Program-made: the position numbers and the translations under genes
From: Tubiluchus corallicola
Lineage: Eukaryota; Priapulida; Priapulimorpha; Priapulimorphida; Tubiluchidae
Reading direction: 5' to 3'
DNA length: 60,000 nt
Assembly: GCA_030141605.1 (NCBI GenBank)
Contig: JAQGDQ010000338.1
Span: 172,962 to 232,961, forward strand
Notes under the pieces: model-generated
Told to the model about the DNA's origin: nothing
Seen by the model: only the letters and a program-made list of their open reading frames with translations
Database searches by the model: none
Part shown: piece after piece, positions 32,976 through 43,231 of the stretch
How the letters are laid out: each line of letters begins with the position of its first letter
How positions within the stretch are numbered: the first letter of the stretch is position 1

Positions 32976-33254
32976 CTACTGGAAGCGTTTAGTACGTAAT
33001 ATAAAGTCATGTATGCATTGGAATATTTTACAGTTAGTAACATAGTTAAATTCATCTTTACCGAATAATAACAACTTCAACAGATCATTATTTCCTAAGG
33101 CAGCTATATTAAGGTTTTCAGGCAGAAGCATTTCATTTAATTTATCAAACATAACAACCCTAGTTTGTTGATACAATGGGCAGTGCAACAAAAAGTGTTC
33201 AACAGACTCAAATCGAAATCCACAGTTACAATTCGGCAATATTGGATTCAACAT
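32976..33254 (-). pseudogene. LINE polymerase C-terminus with CCHC-like motif
   Basis: 92 codons ending at 32976. The segment CNCGFRFESVEHFLLHCPLY is the C-terminal zinc-knuckle-like motif (C-x-C-G ... H-x4-C-P-x-Y) found after the reverse transcriptase/RNase H region of several non-LTR groups, followed by a helical ~60-residue tail as in those elements. The frame is broken a few codons upstream of the ATG. No polymerase core remains. The AT-rich 32701-32975 is probably its 3' UTR. Confidence 0.65.
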
Positions 33255-33740
33255 TTTAAAGAGTGGATTGTTTTGACCTACAGTTTAAAATTCTGTCCGG
33301 TTTTGCTTTAAAATAAGGACTGGAAAACTTTTTGCCGAATTGAACTTTACGAATATTTTCATTTTTAAGCACAAATTAGCAAAAAAATTTGAAAAAATTA
33401 AATTGAATGTTTACTGTTGCATTCCTTAGAATCACAATTTTATTCACAATTAGTTTACCAATTTTATTCTTGTGCATTGGATCTTTAGAGGTAAGAAGGT
33501 TTATCAAATCATGTATATAGATATAGATATAGACAGCGACAATTTTTGTTACATTACCTACGACTAGTCAGACAAGAAGTAACAACTCACTTAAACTGTA
33601 TGTCAAGCGATCTGCTGAAAAATCTTTAGTCATTTTTAATAGGGATGATAGTTTACTAGAAATTGTAAATGATGCACCTTTGGTAAACGCATATAGCTTT
33701 TTAGTATTTTATCTAAATATTTTACGGTGCTTTTGAAAAT
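33255..33740. other. Non-coding stretch, nothing recognised
   Basis: May contain decayed upstream LINE sequence on the minus strand; no readable motif. Confidence 0.35.
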
Positions 33741-33742
33741 TT

Positions 33743-33894
<152 letters not shown>

Positions 33895-34248
33895 TGCAAA
33901 AGCTCGAAATGCAAACCTTTTTTAACAGGCGCATGTAAGAAGCGTTTGTTGTTTTGTGTCTCCCCCCCCCCCTCATTCTTATGCTACTTTTTATGCGTGT
34001 ACGCATTTTAATGTGTATTGCTTGTTTTTATATCATGTATAATTGTATATGTGTGTATGTATATGAACACATTTTAATGTATATTGTTTGCTTTTCATTT
34101 GGTGTGAAATAATGACGACTAAACGAATGTCAAATATAGTTCCTTTCGAAGGCGTTTTAAATATTTCAGACTGAAAATAAATGTGTGAGTTCAAAATTCA
34201 TTTCACATGGAAGTTTCGTAAATTTTGTAGCCAAAGAGAAGATTCACG

Positions 34249-34491
34249 TTAATAATGTTCACTGTATAATTCTGCTACATCCACTTTATCTTCACTTGCT
34301 GAATGCTCTAAGATTTCATCGTCATCAACTTTAAGCTTAACCACCTGTACAGCAAGATTTCCTGCCATATTATTAGTAACAGAGAATGTCCACAAATCCT
34401 CAGCAGATTGTTGGACAAGCCTCTTTGCAGAACTGGAACCTGCAATAGGAAGTTTGCTGCACTTCTCAGTTGTCAAGGTAAACAGATGGTA
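34249..34491 (-). CDS. Probable terminal exon of an unidentified gene
   Basis: On the minus strand, TTTTTCTTTTTGGCAG (a strong pyrimidine tract plus acceptor AG, 34492-34507) precedes 80 codons and a TAA at 34249. The reading frame is balanced, not low-complexity: it starts YHLFTLTTEKCSKLP, continues VQQSAEDLWTFSVTNNMAGN and AVQVVKLKVDDDEI, and ends with acidic VDVAELYSEHY. An open frame also extends 12 codons beyond the acceptor to an ATG at 34527, so a single-exon reading is possible but less likely. No homologue is recognised. The upstream exons would lie at higher coordinates; the LINE remnant at 34.7-35.2 kb would then be in the intron. No clear AATAAA follows within 230 bp, which lowers confidence. 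Confidence 0.45.
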   Translation of the reverse strand, partial: YHLFTLTTEKCSKLPIAGSSSAKRLVQQSAEDLWTFSVTNNMAGNLAVQVVKLKVDDDEILEHSASEDKVDVAELYSEHY

Positions 34492-34725
34492 CTGCCAAAA
34501 AGAAAAATACTGCAATATAAATTCCAAAATTTTGTCTACATAAAAGTCCTAAAGAGTTCCCAGCGTCTGGCTTGCATATATATATATATATATGTTCTTT
34601 CACGGTTTTTTGGATTTAATAGATTTATTTCGCAATAAACATATACATATACATTACACGTGCATCAGGTTTTATTAATACAAAAATATGATACAATTCA
34701 TGAATTCTGCGCTAGAGAAGCTAGC

Positions 34726-35200
34726 TTATGGTAGGCCACTAGAATTAGTTACGAAAAAAATTATAATATATACAGATACAATATTACAATATATACAAAT
34801 ATAAATACGGGTGGGAAGTAATAAAAATATTGTTACACTAGAGGGGAAGTTTTTTGAAAATGAAAAACAACAAATCATGATTGAGTCATCAGTTATATGT
34901 TTCAAGTAAGTTTGATTTATAATTTTTTTAAATATGGACAGCGAGTTGGCATTTTTAATAGCTGGAGCAATTGAATTCCATATGTAAGGGCCATTGTATT
35001 TAATAGAAAATTTTCTGACATTAGTGTTGCACTGTATGTAGTGATAGTTAAGTCTATAACGTGTGCCGTAATTATGTATCTCAGCATTCAAACAAAAATA
35101 ATCAGTAAATAAGGGAGGCAATAATTTATTAGAGAATTTGCACATGAAAATGGCAGTTTGGAACTTATTAATGTCGTAAATGTTTGGAAAGTTTAGTCTT
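34726..35200 (-). pseudogene. LINE reverse transcriptase C-terminus (CR1/jockey-like)
   Basis: The minus strand reads INKFQTAIFMCKFSNKLLPP, then NYGTRYRLNYH, VRKFSIKYNGPYIWNSIAPA and IKNANSLSIFKKIINQTYLK. This is the classical end of CR1/jockey-type polymerases (F-Y-LLP, N-RT, RKFS--Y-GP-IWN-l---IK, FKK). It differs from the copy at 23721-23995, so a second family is present. The polymerase core is missing; the frame stays open from about 35200 to 34726, the longest intact LINE remnant here. Confidence 0.8.
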
Positions 35201-35220
35201 TAAATATTGGTGGATCATAG

Positions 35221-36046
35221 GCTTTAACGAGACAAGCCGCCCTCAGTACGTAGATATATGGATGTTCTGCTTGAGACTTCCGCTTTGCTCTCGAAACAAA
35301 ACATCCCTTCTACCGGAAAATAGAGGAAAAGGAGCAAGACCTACCTTTGAACATTGAAGTGTGGTGAATAATTTAGATTATAATCTTAACAAATATTTCT
35401 AACGGAGTCTTCTTTGTCACAGGACATCACAGCCGGTATTTGGCATGTCGAAAACTCTAAATTTTTAAGTACGATGAATGGTTGATTTTTGTTCTTCAAA
35501 AATATTTTATCTTATTTTAACGATTTAATTGGATGTTTTTAACTTTATAACATTTATAACATGTTTTTAACTACATAACTTTATGTAAAAAGTTTGAATT
35601 TTGTTAAAATATGCGGGAGGAAAACTATACGGCGACTGAATTCATTTACTTCCGCATTTTTGACCCAAACAGTTTAATTTGTAACAATTTTCTAAATGTA
35701 CTTTTACTTTTATATCGAAAACAAGAACTAGTAATTAAAATATGCGCATAATTATTGATAAATATTGCATTTTTACAATGACGATATTTGCAATGATGCT
35801 CAAACAAGAGTAATTCGTACTTGTTTAGTAATAAAGGTTTACCGGTCTATTATTAGAGTCCTACGTTTTAGTAAAGAGAAAAGAAATTACAATGTGACTA
35901 AATTACGACATGATTTCATGAAATGTATACGTTAGTTCTAATACAGAAAGACTTTAGACATACCTATTATGTTGTGCCCACGGTCAACCTCGATAATGAG
36001 CAAAGGAGCAACGTAGCGATTGTCAGCGCTATGTGAGTCCTGGCTA
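35221..36046. other. Non-coding stretch, nothing recognised
   Basis: No supportable gene, RNA or repeat. Confidence 0.4.
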
Positions 36047-36050
36047 CAGA

Positions 36051-36100
36051 GCCTATTTCAAGGGGGAGTGGGGATACTTCCCTGGGGCCTCACCTTCCAG
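36051..36100 (+). repeat. Inverted pair, left arm
   Basis: GCCTATTTCAAGGG...GAGTGGGGATACTTCCC...GGGGCCTCACC is the reverse complement of 38321-38378. Both arms lie close to TA microsatellites. A (CT)n tract (36151-36175) and a (TA)n tract (about 36229-36287) follow. Confidence 0.8.
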
Positions 36101-36228
36101 GGGGGGCTCGCGCCAAGGTAACATTTTTTTGCTTTATGCGAACATACTGCCTCCTCTCTCTCTCTCTCTCTCTCCCTGCCTGGCTACCTAGACAGGCCTT
36201 TGGCATACAAAGATTACTATTTATAAAT

Positions 36229-36230
36229 AA

Positions 36231-36287
<57 letters not shown>
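36229..36287. repeat. (TA)n microsatellite
   Basis: About 28 TA units preceded by ATAAATAAATA. Confidence 0.95.
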
Positions 36288-36288
<1 letters not shown>

Positions 36289-36654
36289 GAAAGAAGCCTA
36301 ATTCAGCTAATTACATGGTCAGTTGGGCACAATGCAAGCCATACTATAGACTTGAATGACAATTACATGGGTTATTGATTGCGATGCTAAAGGCAGATCC
36401 ATCTAAACAAGCTAGAAAACACTTTAGCTCGAGATCTGCAAAACTGGTGTAGTTCTCGACATGGCCACGTAATCAGATAGAAGCTTAAAAGCATCATTTA
36501 AAATTCGTTTTCAATGTTTTACTTAGCTGAATCCACCTGAAGGTTCATTACATTACAACAAGTGGAACATTTTTCTCAAAAAAAATCTATTACTTCGATT
36601 TCTTTCACGTGGTTAACTTTGGTCAAATGTCAATTTTATGGCAATTGTAGTACC

Positions 36655-36905
36655 CTAGCACTAATTTTGCTTTGGTTTTTTTCTGCTGTCGAACCCAGAT
36701 GTTCGTCAAGATGAGCCATCTTCAAACATAACTTCAGTGTGTTCTTGCAAAGTCCGTGGCAACTAACATTTGCGCAGTTGCTAAGTGTTTTTGTAGAAAC
36801 GCGACAAAAAACAATGGCTCACTTTAACAGTGATTTTCTCAAGATTATGTTTTTCAGTGTGCAGCCTGCACCTCAACTTCAACATGGATTATCTCAATAA
36901 TACTC
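36655..36905 (+). repeat. Dispersed repeat F, copy 2
   Basis: Direct-orientation partner of 25790-26078; shares GTGTTCTTGCAAAGTC, TTCAGTGTGCAGCCTGCACC and AACTTCAACATGGATTATCT with a few substitutions. Confidence 0.7.
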
Positions 36906-37026
36906 TCTCTGGATATTTATTAGTGTCAGCTCACAGTGTCCCTAAATCCTGTCCTAAATTCGATGTTTTATACAGGATAAACGCATGCATTAACATTGCT
37001 CCAGTAACTGAGTAATGTATCACATA

Positions 37027-37531
37027 CAGTGTCTTCCCTCGCTACTTCGCGGTTCGTTTATCGCGGACTCGCTGTTTCGCGGATTTTCAAAAATATTAAT
37101 GCAAAATATTTATCGCAGTATTTTCGCTGTTTCGCGGGTTTTTGCGGTACTCCGTCTAAAGTATTTTTGCACATGCGTAGTACGTATTGTACAGTAATGT
37201 ATAGATTTGATGAATTTTGCATAAAAAATCACAAATGTATAAAAATATATAAAAAATATTAATTCTAACATTAAAACAATATTATAAATCATAAGAAAAT
37301 TGCCATTTACAGTAAATAGTGTATTTATTCGGCGGATGAATACACACCAAAAACGAAATGTAGTACTAGCGCCCGCTTGAGATGCTACTTGCCGACGTGA
37401 GATTGTACACAACACGTGATTGGTTGATTATAGTATAACTATGAAATAAGTATAGCGTCCCTACTTCGCGGAAATTCACTTATCGCGGGTGGGCCTGGAA
37501 CGGAACATCCGCGATAAGTGAGGGAACACTG
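37027..37531. mobile_element. pogo/Tc1-mariner-type MITE
   Basis: 505 bp between TA dinucleotides (37025-37026 and 37532-37533). Ends are inverted: CAGTGTCTTCCCTCGCTACT on the left, and GATAAGTGAGGGAACACTG on the right, whose complement starts CAGTGTTCCCTCACTTATC. The CAGTGTTCCCTCGC-TTCGCGG ends are typical of pogo/Tigger-like elements. TTCGCGG/CCGCGA words recur near the ends as subterminal repeats. There is no transposase; the short ORFs inside are not credited. Confidence 0.85.
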
Positions 37532-37533
37532 TA

Positions 37534-37914
37534 TATATTAAAATTTACAAAACTGAGAATCAGCTCTCATACTTTTGTGTATTGAAAGAGGCAGGTACCT
37601 GGAAGGTGGCAGGTTAAACCTGGAAAAATCCCAGCTGAGAATCGTATATAACTAATAAGAAGACTTAATAATGTTTGTTTTACCAGTAATTGTTTTGTTT
37701 GTCTGCAGTGCCAGTACATTTCAAAATTGAAATTGCATGTTTGTCTTGTTTTTTCTTGTATTGTATGTATTTTTGACACTAATAAATATCTAAATATATG
37801 TATTGACAGACTGTTCATTGTGTTTTAATTACTGACCAATATCAGTCTAATTTCTGAGGACCTTCTTAAATCTGATCGAAAGTTACAGTTTCAACGTGGG
37901 TGAAAGAATTTGCT
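37534..37914. other. Non-coding stretch, nothing recognised
   Basis: An 83-codon minus ORF (37567-37818) has no recognised domain. Confidence 0.4.
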
Positions 37915-37918
37915 GCTC

Positions 37919-38000
37919 AAGTGACTAAACTAAATCAGTAAATCTCATACATGTATATGAGATTTATATGTATGAAATTTACTGATTTAGTTTAGTCACT
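37919..38000. repeat. Hairpin, ~28-bp arms
   Basis: AGTGACTAAACTAAATCAGT at 37919 is mirrored by ACTGATTTAGTTTAGTCACT at 37981-38000, and pairing continues inward through AAATCTCATA/TATGAAATTT. It adjoins the larger fold-back element at 38015. Confidence 0.9.
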
Positions 38001-38014
38001 CCACACTTTATAAT

Positions 38015-38292
38015 ATATAGGTTAAAATGTATGAGAGGTTTGTATATATTACGTCTCGTATACAAAAGGTTGGAGTGCTGGAATTCATTGATAGTCTATT
38101 GGAGTCTATTGATTGTCTAAATCGCTTATCACCGTTGATTTACATCCTGTGCAGTTCCAATTTAAAAACTCAGGAGTGGTCAAGAGTGACCAATAAGTGA
38201 TCTCCAATAGACTATCAATGAATTCCAGCACTCAAACCTTTTGTACACGAAACGTAATATATATAAACCTCTCATACATATAAACCTATATA
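38015..38292. mobile_element. Fold-back MITE, ~90-bp arms
   Basis: The left arm (about 38015-38106) contains ATGAGAGGTTTGTATATATTACG, shown here only by its ends, and AGGTTGGAGTGCTGGAATTC. The right arm (about 38202-38292) mirrors it with GAATTCCAGCACTCAAACCT and CGTAATATATATAAACCTCT. The ~95-bp spacer is unpaired. No coding capacity. The length and arm structure suggest a fold-back transposon; no clean target duplication seen. Confidence 0.8.
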
Positions 38293-38320
38293 TATATATA
38301 TTTCGTTTACCTGGTTAACT

Positions 38321-38378
38321 GGAGGGTGAGGCCCCGGGGAAGTATCCCCACTCCCCCCCTCGCCCTTGAAATAGGGCC
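38321..38378 (-). repeat. Inverted pair, right arm
   Basis: Reverse complement of 36051-36100 (GGTGAGGCCCC, GAAGTATCCCCACTCCCC, CCCTTGAAATAGGGC). The two arms enclose about 2.2 kb that holds repeat F copy 2, the pogo-like MITE and the fold-back element. Confidence 0.8.
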
Positions 38379-38386
38379 TGGAATTA

Positions 38387-38876
38387 TTAATAGTAATAGT
38401 AGTAGTAAATCCACTCAAAATAAATAAAGTTTATATATTAAACTCTGTCAGTTCCGGGTTTAAACATTTTCAACTGAAACTAGTTGTTAACAAGTGTTTG
38501 TTTGCCATGACGTCATAGTCGGGATTTTTTAGTGACACGTGTTTTTACGAGCGCCGTCTATCGGTGAACAGGTCATTAAAATTTGTTTTATCTTGGTTTT
38601 ATTGCCATTTTGACATCAGATAACAGTTCTCCAAATCGCTGGGCTTTTCCTCCATTTTTTCTTCTGCAAATCTTTGGTATATTTAGTTATGACTGAAGGA
38701 AACTGAAAGGACGAAAAGGGAAAGAAAAAGAAAAACCATGTAGAAAAGAAAGAAAAAAGGCGAAAGATAAAACTGCTTAAAAGTAAGAATTATAAAGAAC
38801 AAAAGAAAAAAATAGAATGAAAAAGAACTGCTCCGGGGATCTTTATCGGTTCCTTCCATTGATCACGAACACAAGG
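38387..38876. other. Non-coding stretch, nothing recognised
   Basis: Includes a short AGT microsatellite (38394-38406) and an A-rich AAAGAAAAAG segment (38710-38800). No gene seen. Confidence 0.4.
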
Positions 38877-38949
38877 GACAGTGTGGTATAATGACCAGGT
38901 TAACATACTTTGTAATCCAAAGGTTGCTGGTTCAAATCCAGGCTCTGTC
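38877..38949 (+). tRNA. tRNA-like sequence (tRNA-derived SINE or pseudo-tRNA)
   Basis: 73 nt that folds as a poor cloverleaf. Acceptor GACAGTG/CTCTGTC pairs at 6 of 7 positions, the D stem is GTAT/ATAC with a long loop, an anticodon arm forms around GTAATCC (anticodon AAT if the loop is 7 nt), and the T arm is CTGG-TTCAAAT-CCAG. GGTTCAAATCC is a perfect pol III B box; the A box is weak. The opposite strand reads EPGFEPATFGLQS, a peptide often produced by antisense tRNA-derived repeats. More likely a SINE head than a working tRNA gene. Confidence 0.5.
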
Positions 38950-39627
38950 TCAACTTCTTTCACATTTCCGCCTGCAAAGGTAAAGTTCGTTTTCAAAAAC
39001 CCAGTTCTTACAAGTTTATTCCATTATTAAACTCTTCTACTCAACGAGTTACTGCCACAGCCACAGAAGACGGGTTCGCAAATAACAAATGGCTTCATCA
39101 GTTGCGCATCAGCAAAAGAGTGTTCTTGCGCTGATAAGAAGCCACCATGCAATTGTCTCAGCGTGAAGCCTCGGTGCGTACGCTGAATTCAGTACTGATT
39201 ACCACGTCGGAACGTAAACAACTGACCAATTAGGTACGTGAGAGAAGACCTCAGCTCACTGAGTGGGCCAGTGCAACGTGCAAGGACACTCATGGCGAAA
39301 TCACACGGCTCATAGGTGAGACCACGGCTCAGTGATAAGACCATTTCAAATTGAAAGTGACCGCAGCTAAGTGGGTGAGATTACGTGAGACAATAGTAAA
39401 CTTAGTAATACTATAGTGGGTGAGATTAAAGCTTGTGTGACGTCACAGGTCAGAGGTTGAGGCAAACTGGTTGTTGAAAAAGCTCAACGGGTGTATGAAC
39501 GGTCACCCCCACTCCCACCCCACCCTCGTAGATGCAAAACAAGCTGCAAGAGACCACGGCAGTGGAGAGATCATAGCAATCTTGGTAAGAACTTTGCACG
39601 AATTCGCGGATAGGACACTTGGGAAAG
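38950..39627. other. Mostly non-coding; possible exon end
   Basis: Irregular GAGA/GTGAGA-containing words recur at 39250-39425 (AGGTGAGACCACGGCTCA-like), perhaps a decayed repeat. A plus ORF from 39471 runs into the 44-bp array. TTG|GTAAGAAC near 39583 is a donor-like site, so an exon of the neighbouring membrane-protein gene here is possible but unproven. Confidence 0.3.
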
Positions 39628-40153
39628 CTTCAACAGTGAATGAAAAACTAAACAAGTGTATGAGCGCTGAACTTCAACATTGAATGAAAAACTAAAGAAG
39701 TGCATGAGCACTGAACTTCAACATTGAATGAAAAACTAAAGAAGTGCATGAGCACTGAACTTCAACAGTGAATGAAAAACTAAAAAAGTGCATGAGCGCT
39801 GAACTTCAACAGTGAATGAAAAACTAAAAAAGTGCACGAGCGCTGAACTTCAACAGTGAATGAAAAACTAAACAAGTGCATGAGCGCTGAACTTCAACAG
39901 TGAATGAAAAACTAAACAAGTGCATGAGCGCTGAACTTCAACAGTGAATGAAAAACTAAAGAAATGCATGAGCGCTGAACTTCAACAGTGAATGAAAAAC
40001 TAAACAAGTGCACGAGCGCTGAACTTCAACAGTGAATGAAAAACTAAACAAGTGCATGAGTGCTGAACTTCAACAGTGAATGAAAAACTAAACAAGTTCA
40101 TGAGCGCTGAACTTCAACAGTGAACGAAAAACTAAACAAGTTCATGAGCGCTG
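39628..40153 (+). repeat. 44-bp minisatellite, 12 copies
   Basis: GAATGAAAAACTAAACAAGT recurs every 44 bp from 39638 to about 40122; variants are AAGAAGTG, AAAAAGTG and CACGAGCG. The period is not a multiple of three, so the array cannot stay in frame as protein. It ends 23 bp before the start codon at 40176. Confidence 0.95.
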
Positions 40154-40175
40154 ATGCCCAGAGGGTGAGACTATC

Positions 40176-41000
40176 ATGCAAGTGGGAATCCGTGTCGAAC
40201 GTCGAAACGCCCATCAAGTGTTTCAATACGAAATCGAAGCGGAAAAAGAAAGGACAATCCGGCGACTCTTTCGTTTGAGAAAGAAGGCCAAACAGACTCC
40301 AGAATTGCTGAAGTATCATCGTCTAGCAGGCTATGTTCTGGTACCTTCAATGATGATGTTATGCTCAGGTATTGTCATATCATTCCTTGCTTTCATAAGC
40401 AATGATTTAAAGTGTAGAAACCAGGTGTGCGAGGTGCTGGGCATCTCCCTTTCATTTCTGGGTGCCTTCTTCTGCGGTGCTGCTTATTTTATCTACAAGT
40501 ACAAGGACACGGGTAAGTTTAGACGTCCGCGCAGCCACGAACAATTGTACCATGACCGGAAGTCCGCAAGCTTGCCTAACGTTCACACGTCCACCGGTTA
40601 CCATCACGAACTGGTGCCGGAGACGTCACTAGAACCGGAAAGCCGGTTGCGGTCTTACAGCGCCAGTGTGAACCATACTGAATATCGACAGAGGGCGGGT
40701 CGGTCGCCTCAGTTGAGACCCATTAAGGAAAACGTTGAGCTTTCTCACAGTATTAACGAAATCTCGCAGGCCGCTGATGAGTCCAAAAGGACGCCTGTCC
40801 GGCGGTCACCGAGTCCCATTCCATCGGTCAAAGTTTTGCCTCCATGTGATATCTACAGGCACAGATTGTCCACTTTCAGCGGAAAGAGAACTGAGTTTCC
40901 TGAACATTACACCGGGCGCGCAAGAGCGGCAACCTTGAGCCACAGAAAAGAAAATGGCTACCGAAAATGTCCGACGTCGCCTAGACACCTAAATAAGTAA
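40176..41000 (+). CDS. Two-pass membrane protein, unidentified
   Basis: 274 codons from ATG (40176) to TAA. Residues 1-51 are basic (RRLFRLRKKAKQ at 29-40); a hydrophobic segment at ~52-74 (VLVPSMMMLCSGIVISFLAF), a short loop with Cys80 and Cys85, and a second segment at ~87-107 (VLGISLSFLGAFFCGAAYFI) form a hairpin. By the positive-inside rule both ends are cytosolic. Residues 110-274 are a polar Ser/Arg/Pro/His-rich tail with possible phosphorylation sites (RRSPSPIPS at 209-217). The codon use and non-repetitive sequence look like a real gene. An in-frame TGA lies at 40152-40154, just upstream. The stop codon is embedded in a perfect donor: AATAA|GTAAGT with GT at 40997. The exon may therefore splice onward instead of ending. 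The family is not recognised; two-pass TMEM-type proteins are the closest general description. Confidence 0.7.
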   Translation: MQVGIRVERRNAHQVFQYEIEAEKERTIRRLFRLRKKAKQTPELLKYHRLAGYVLVPSMMMLCSGIVISFLAFISNDLKCRNQVCEVLGISLSFLGAFFCGAAYFIYKYKDTGKFRRPRSHEQLYHDRKSASLPNVHTSTGYHHELVPETSLEPESRLRSYSASVNHTEYRQRAGRSPQLRPIKENVELSHSINEISQAADESKRTPVRRSPSPIPSVKVLPPCDIYRHRLSTFSGKRTEFPEHYTGRARAATLSHRKENGYRKCPTSPRHLNK

Positions 41001-41104
41001 GTATTGCTTAAACACATTTAAAACAACAATGACGTACTGTAGTTTCTTAAGTGTTTCACAAGCATAATCACAATATCATGTATTTTATTTGTGTGAGATC
41101 GTGC

Positions 41105-41165
41105 GCACACGTGCGTGCGTGCGCGCGTGCGTGTGTGTGTGCGTGCGTGTGTGCGCGTGTGGTTA
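41105..41165 (+). repeat. (GTGC)n/(GT)n microsatellite
   Basis: Short GTGC, GCGC and GT mixture just before the LINE fragment. Confidence 0.85.
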
Positions 41166-41166
41166 C

Positions 41167-41527
41167 AGGTTAAACAAATCAGGTCCCTATCAGCATTTAA
41201 AACAAAATTAAAATCACTAATATTAACCAGATATGAAAAACCATCACACCAGTACGACAACATACACACTAATTCAGAATTCATATATCCACGGCCATAT
41301 TAATTAAATCATAATTTTTTTCATTTTTTGTGCATAGTTGTAAATATGTTTGATTTTATTCGTCGTTACTTTCCATTACTGCACAGTAGTTTAGATTGCA
41401 CTGACGCATTTGCCTTGAGCAGTGTAAGTTTTTATTAACTAACACTGATTGATCATCTCTGTAAAGTTTTTATCACTGATTATCAATGTATTTTAATGGC
41501 AAATAAAGATTATTATATATATATATA
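41167..41527 (+). mobile_element. LINE 3' end (family G)
   Basis: The plus strand encodes SLSAFKTKLKSLILTRYEKP then SEFIYPRPY and a stop at about 41303, the C-terminal end of a CR1/jockey-type polymerase. A ~220-bp 3' UTR follows, ending AATGGCAAATAAAGATTATT and a TA run. Other copies: 7915-8212 (minus), which shares the terminal peptide, and a tail fragment at 4269-4343. 5' truncated. Confidence 0.75.
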
Positions 41528-43231
41528 GTTTCTTGATAATACACGCTGACACGCTGACGATTTTTCAGCAGTTTCTTTCACAACTGCTACGTTTATAAAT
41601 TCCTTTTTTCTGGTAGCTAAGATGCTTGCTGATTTTGTACCTGAGCGATTGATTACTATATTAAACTGTAGCGGGTGCATAGGCCCCTTTTTGGCTTTAA
41701 TTTAGTTCTCAATTACTGCCACAGTGCTGCCACCTGTTTGTTTATTTAGTAGACTTTTTACCTTTTTCAGTAGCGACGCTTTTAAAATTGAAGCACCTAA
41801 TATTCTTGAATACATTAGCATTTTGGTCTTTCGTGAGCTATAGCTGTAGTAGTTGTATGACATTTTACCCGTCTTTTGGTTCTCTCCGCCATTGCTCTGT
41901 TTTCTGACTGTGATGAGCATTATGACTGTGAATTTCTTACGAATTTATTGTTGTGGCATTGTTGTTCTTAAGGCAACTTGGAGTTCTCATTCCTGTCTTT
42001 GTAACTGTTAAAGGCTCTAACAACGTAAGTTATTGTTAATTAATTTCAATATAGTTTACATAATTTTTATATCAGTACTTAGTTATAGCAATATATTTAA
42101 TCATGCAACTAATTTTCTTCTATTCAGTGCAAGTTAAACTAAATGTTAATAATTGTCTTTCAGGATAAAGAAACTTTTGGTCAACATGTTAAACTGGTGT
42201 TTTGTATCCATTTCAAAACCTTCAGTAGCACTATGACATTGAAATATAGTCAAACTAGGTTTATTTGAATTCTCCTTTCGACAGACTTCCTGTCGGGACG
42301 TCATTTCCGTCATCTCTCAATCGACATTCTCATAAAAACGTAAATTTTGAAATTTTACGAGAATGTTCAAATATATCCGCAGAGATTGCTATCCAAATTG
42401 AACTAAATTGCACGATAAGTGTATGAAAGCAAAATGTTATCTTGACTCCGGCCTGTCCTTTTGATAATCCCATTATACAGCGACGTTAAGTCGGAAGAAA
42501 AAGCCTAAATGGATTTGGCATTATTGGCACACTATATATATGTAACATCCCATCTCACTTCCCAGCTAAAAGCGTGGAAATCGAACGTTGACTTTGATGA
42601 AGCTCCGTCAGCTTAGCGAATTCTGTGAAGCTGCAGTGTTAACCATTGATTCCAACGAATCCTCGAGCTGATCTGCAATTTTTGGTTTTCTTTTTTTTTC
42701 GTTTCGCAATAAGCCTTTTCACAGCTTCGTTGTGCGCACGCGCTGTTGCTGCAGGTCAAAGGTTAACTGTACCACTGCAACGCGTCCTAACTACAACCGT
42801 CACTTGGCAAATCTGCTGCATCAGTTGGTTTACGTGGACTTTACGCACAGACTAATTACGCATTAGTCTGTGCGTAGAGTAATTTACTAGCAGAATCTTA
42901 CTTGGGAACAAGAAAAAAGGAATACGTAAGGTCCTAGCTAGCTGTTAAAAATTTTGTTATTACAATAATATGGGCTGCGAGGCGTTGTCAAGTGTACACA
43001 AATGAGTTGTCTGGTACACTTAACCTTTGACCTTTTCAAGATCATCATCATTTGCTGGAACTGTGAAGAGACTTACTTATCTGCATTTAACCTTGATCAA
43101 AAAAAATGTGCTCGCTTGATTCAAGATTTATGATTGAAGATTTAAGATTGCTTATTTCGCATCAACACAAATACAACTGGTATATTAAAAAAAATTCAAC
43201 AAGAAATTTAATACTCAATAAGAAGTATTTT
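41528..43231. other. Non-coding stretch with one perfect hairpin
   Basis: No supportable gene; ORFs at 41702-41920 and 42646-42855 show no domain. Contains the hairpin at 42842-42876 and an imperfect palindrome around 42329-42366 (CATTCTCATAAAA mirrored by TTTTACGAGAATG). Confidence 0.4.
42842..42876. repeat. Perfect 15-bp-stem hairpin
   Basis: TACGCACAGACTAAT (42842-42856) pairs exactly with ATTAGTCTGTGCGTA (42862-42876) around a 5-nt loop TACGC. There is no T run after it and no gene nearby that would make it a terminator. Confidence 0.9.
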
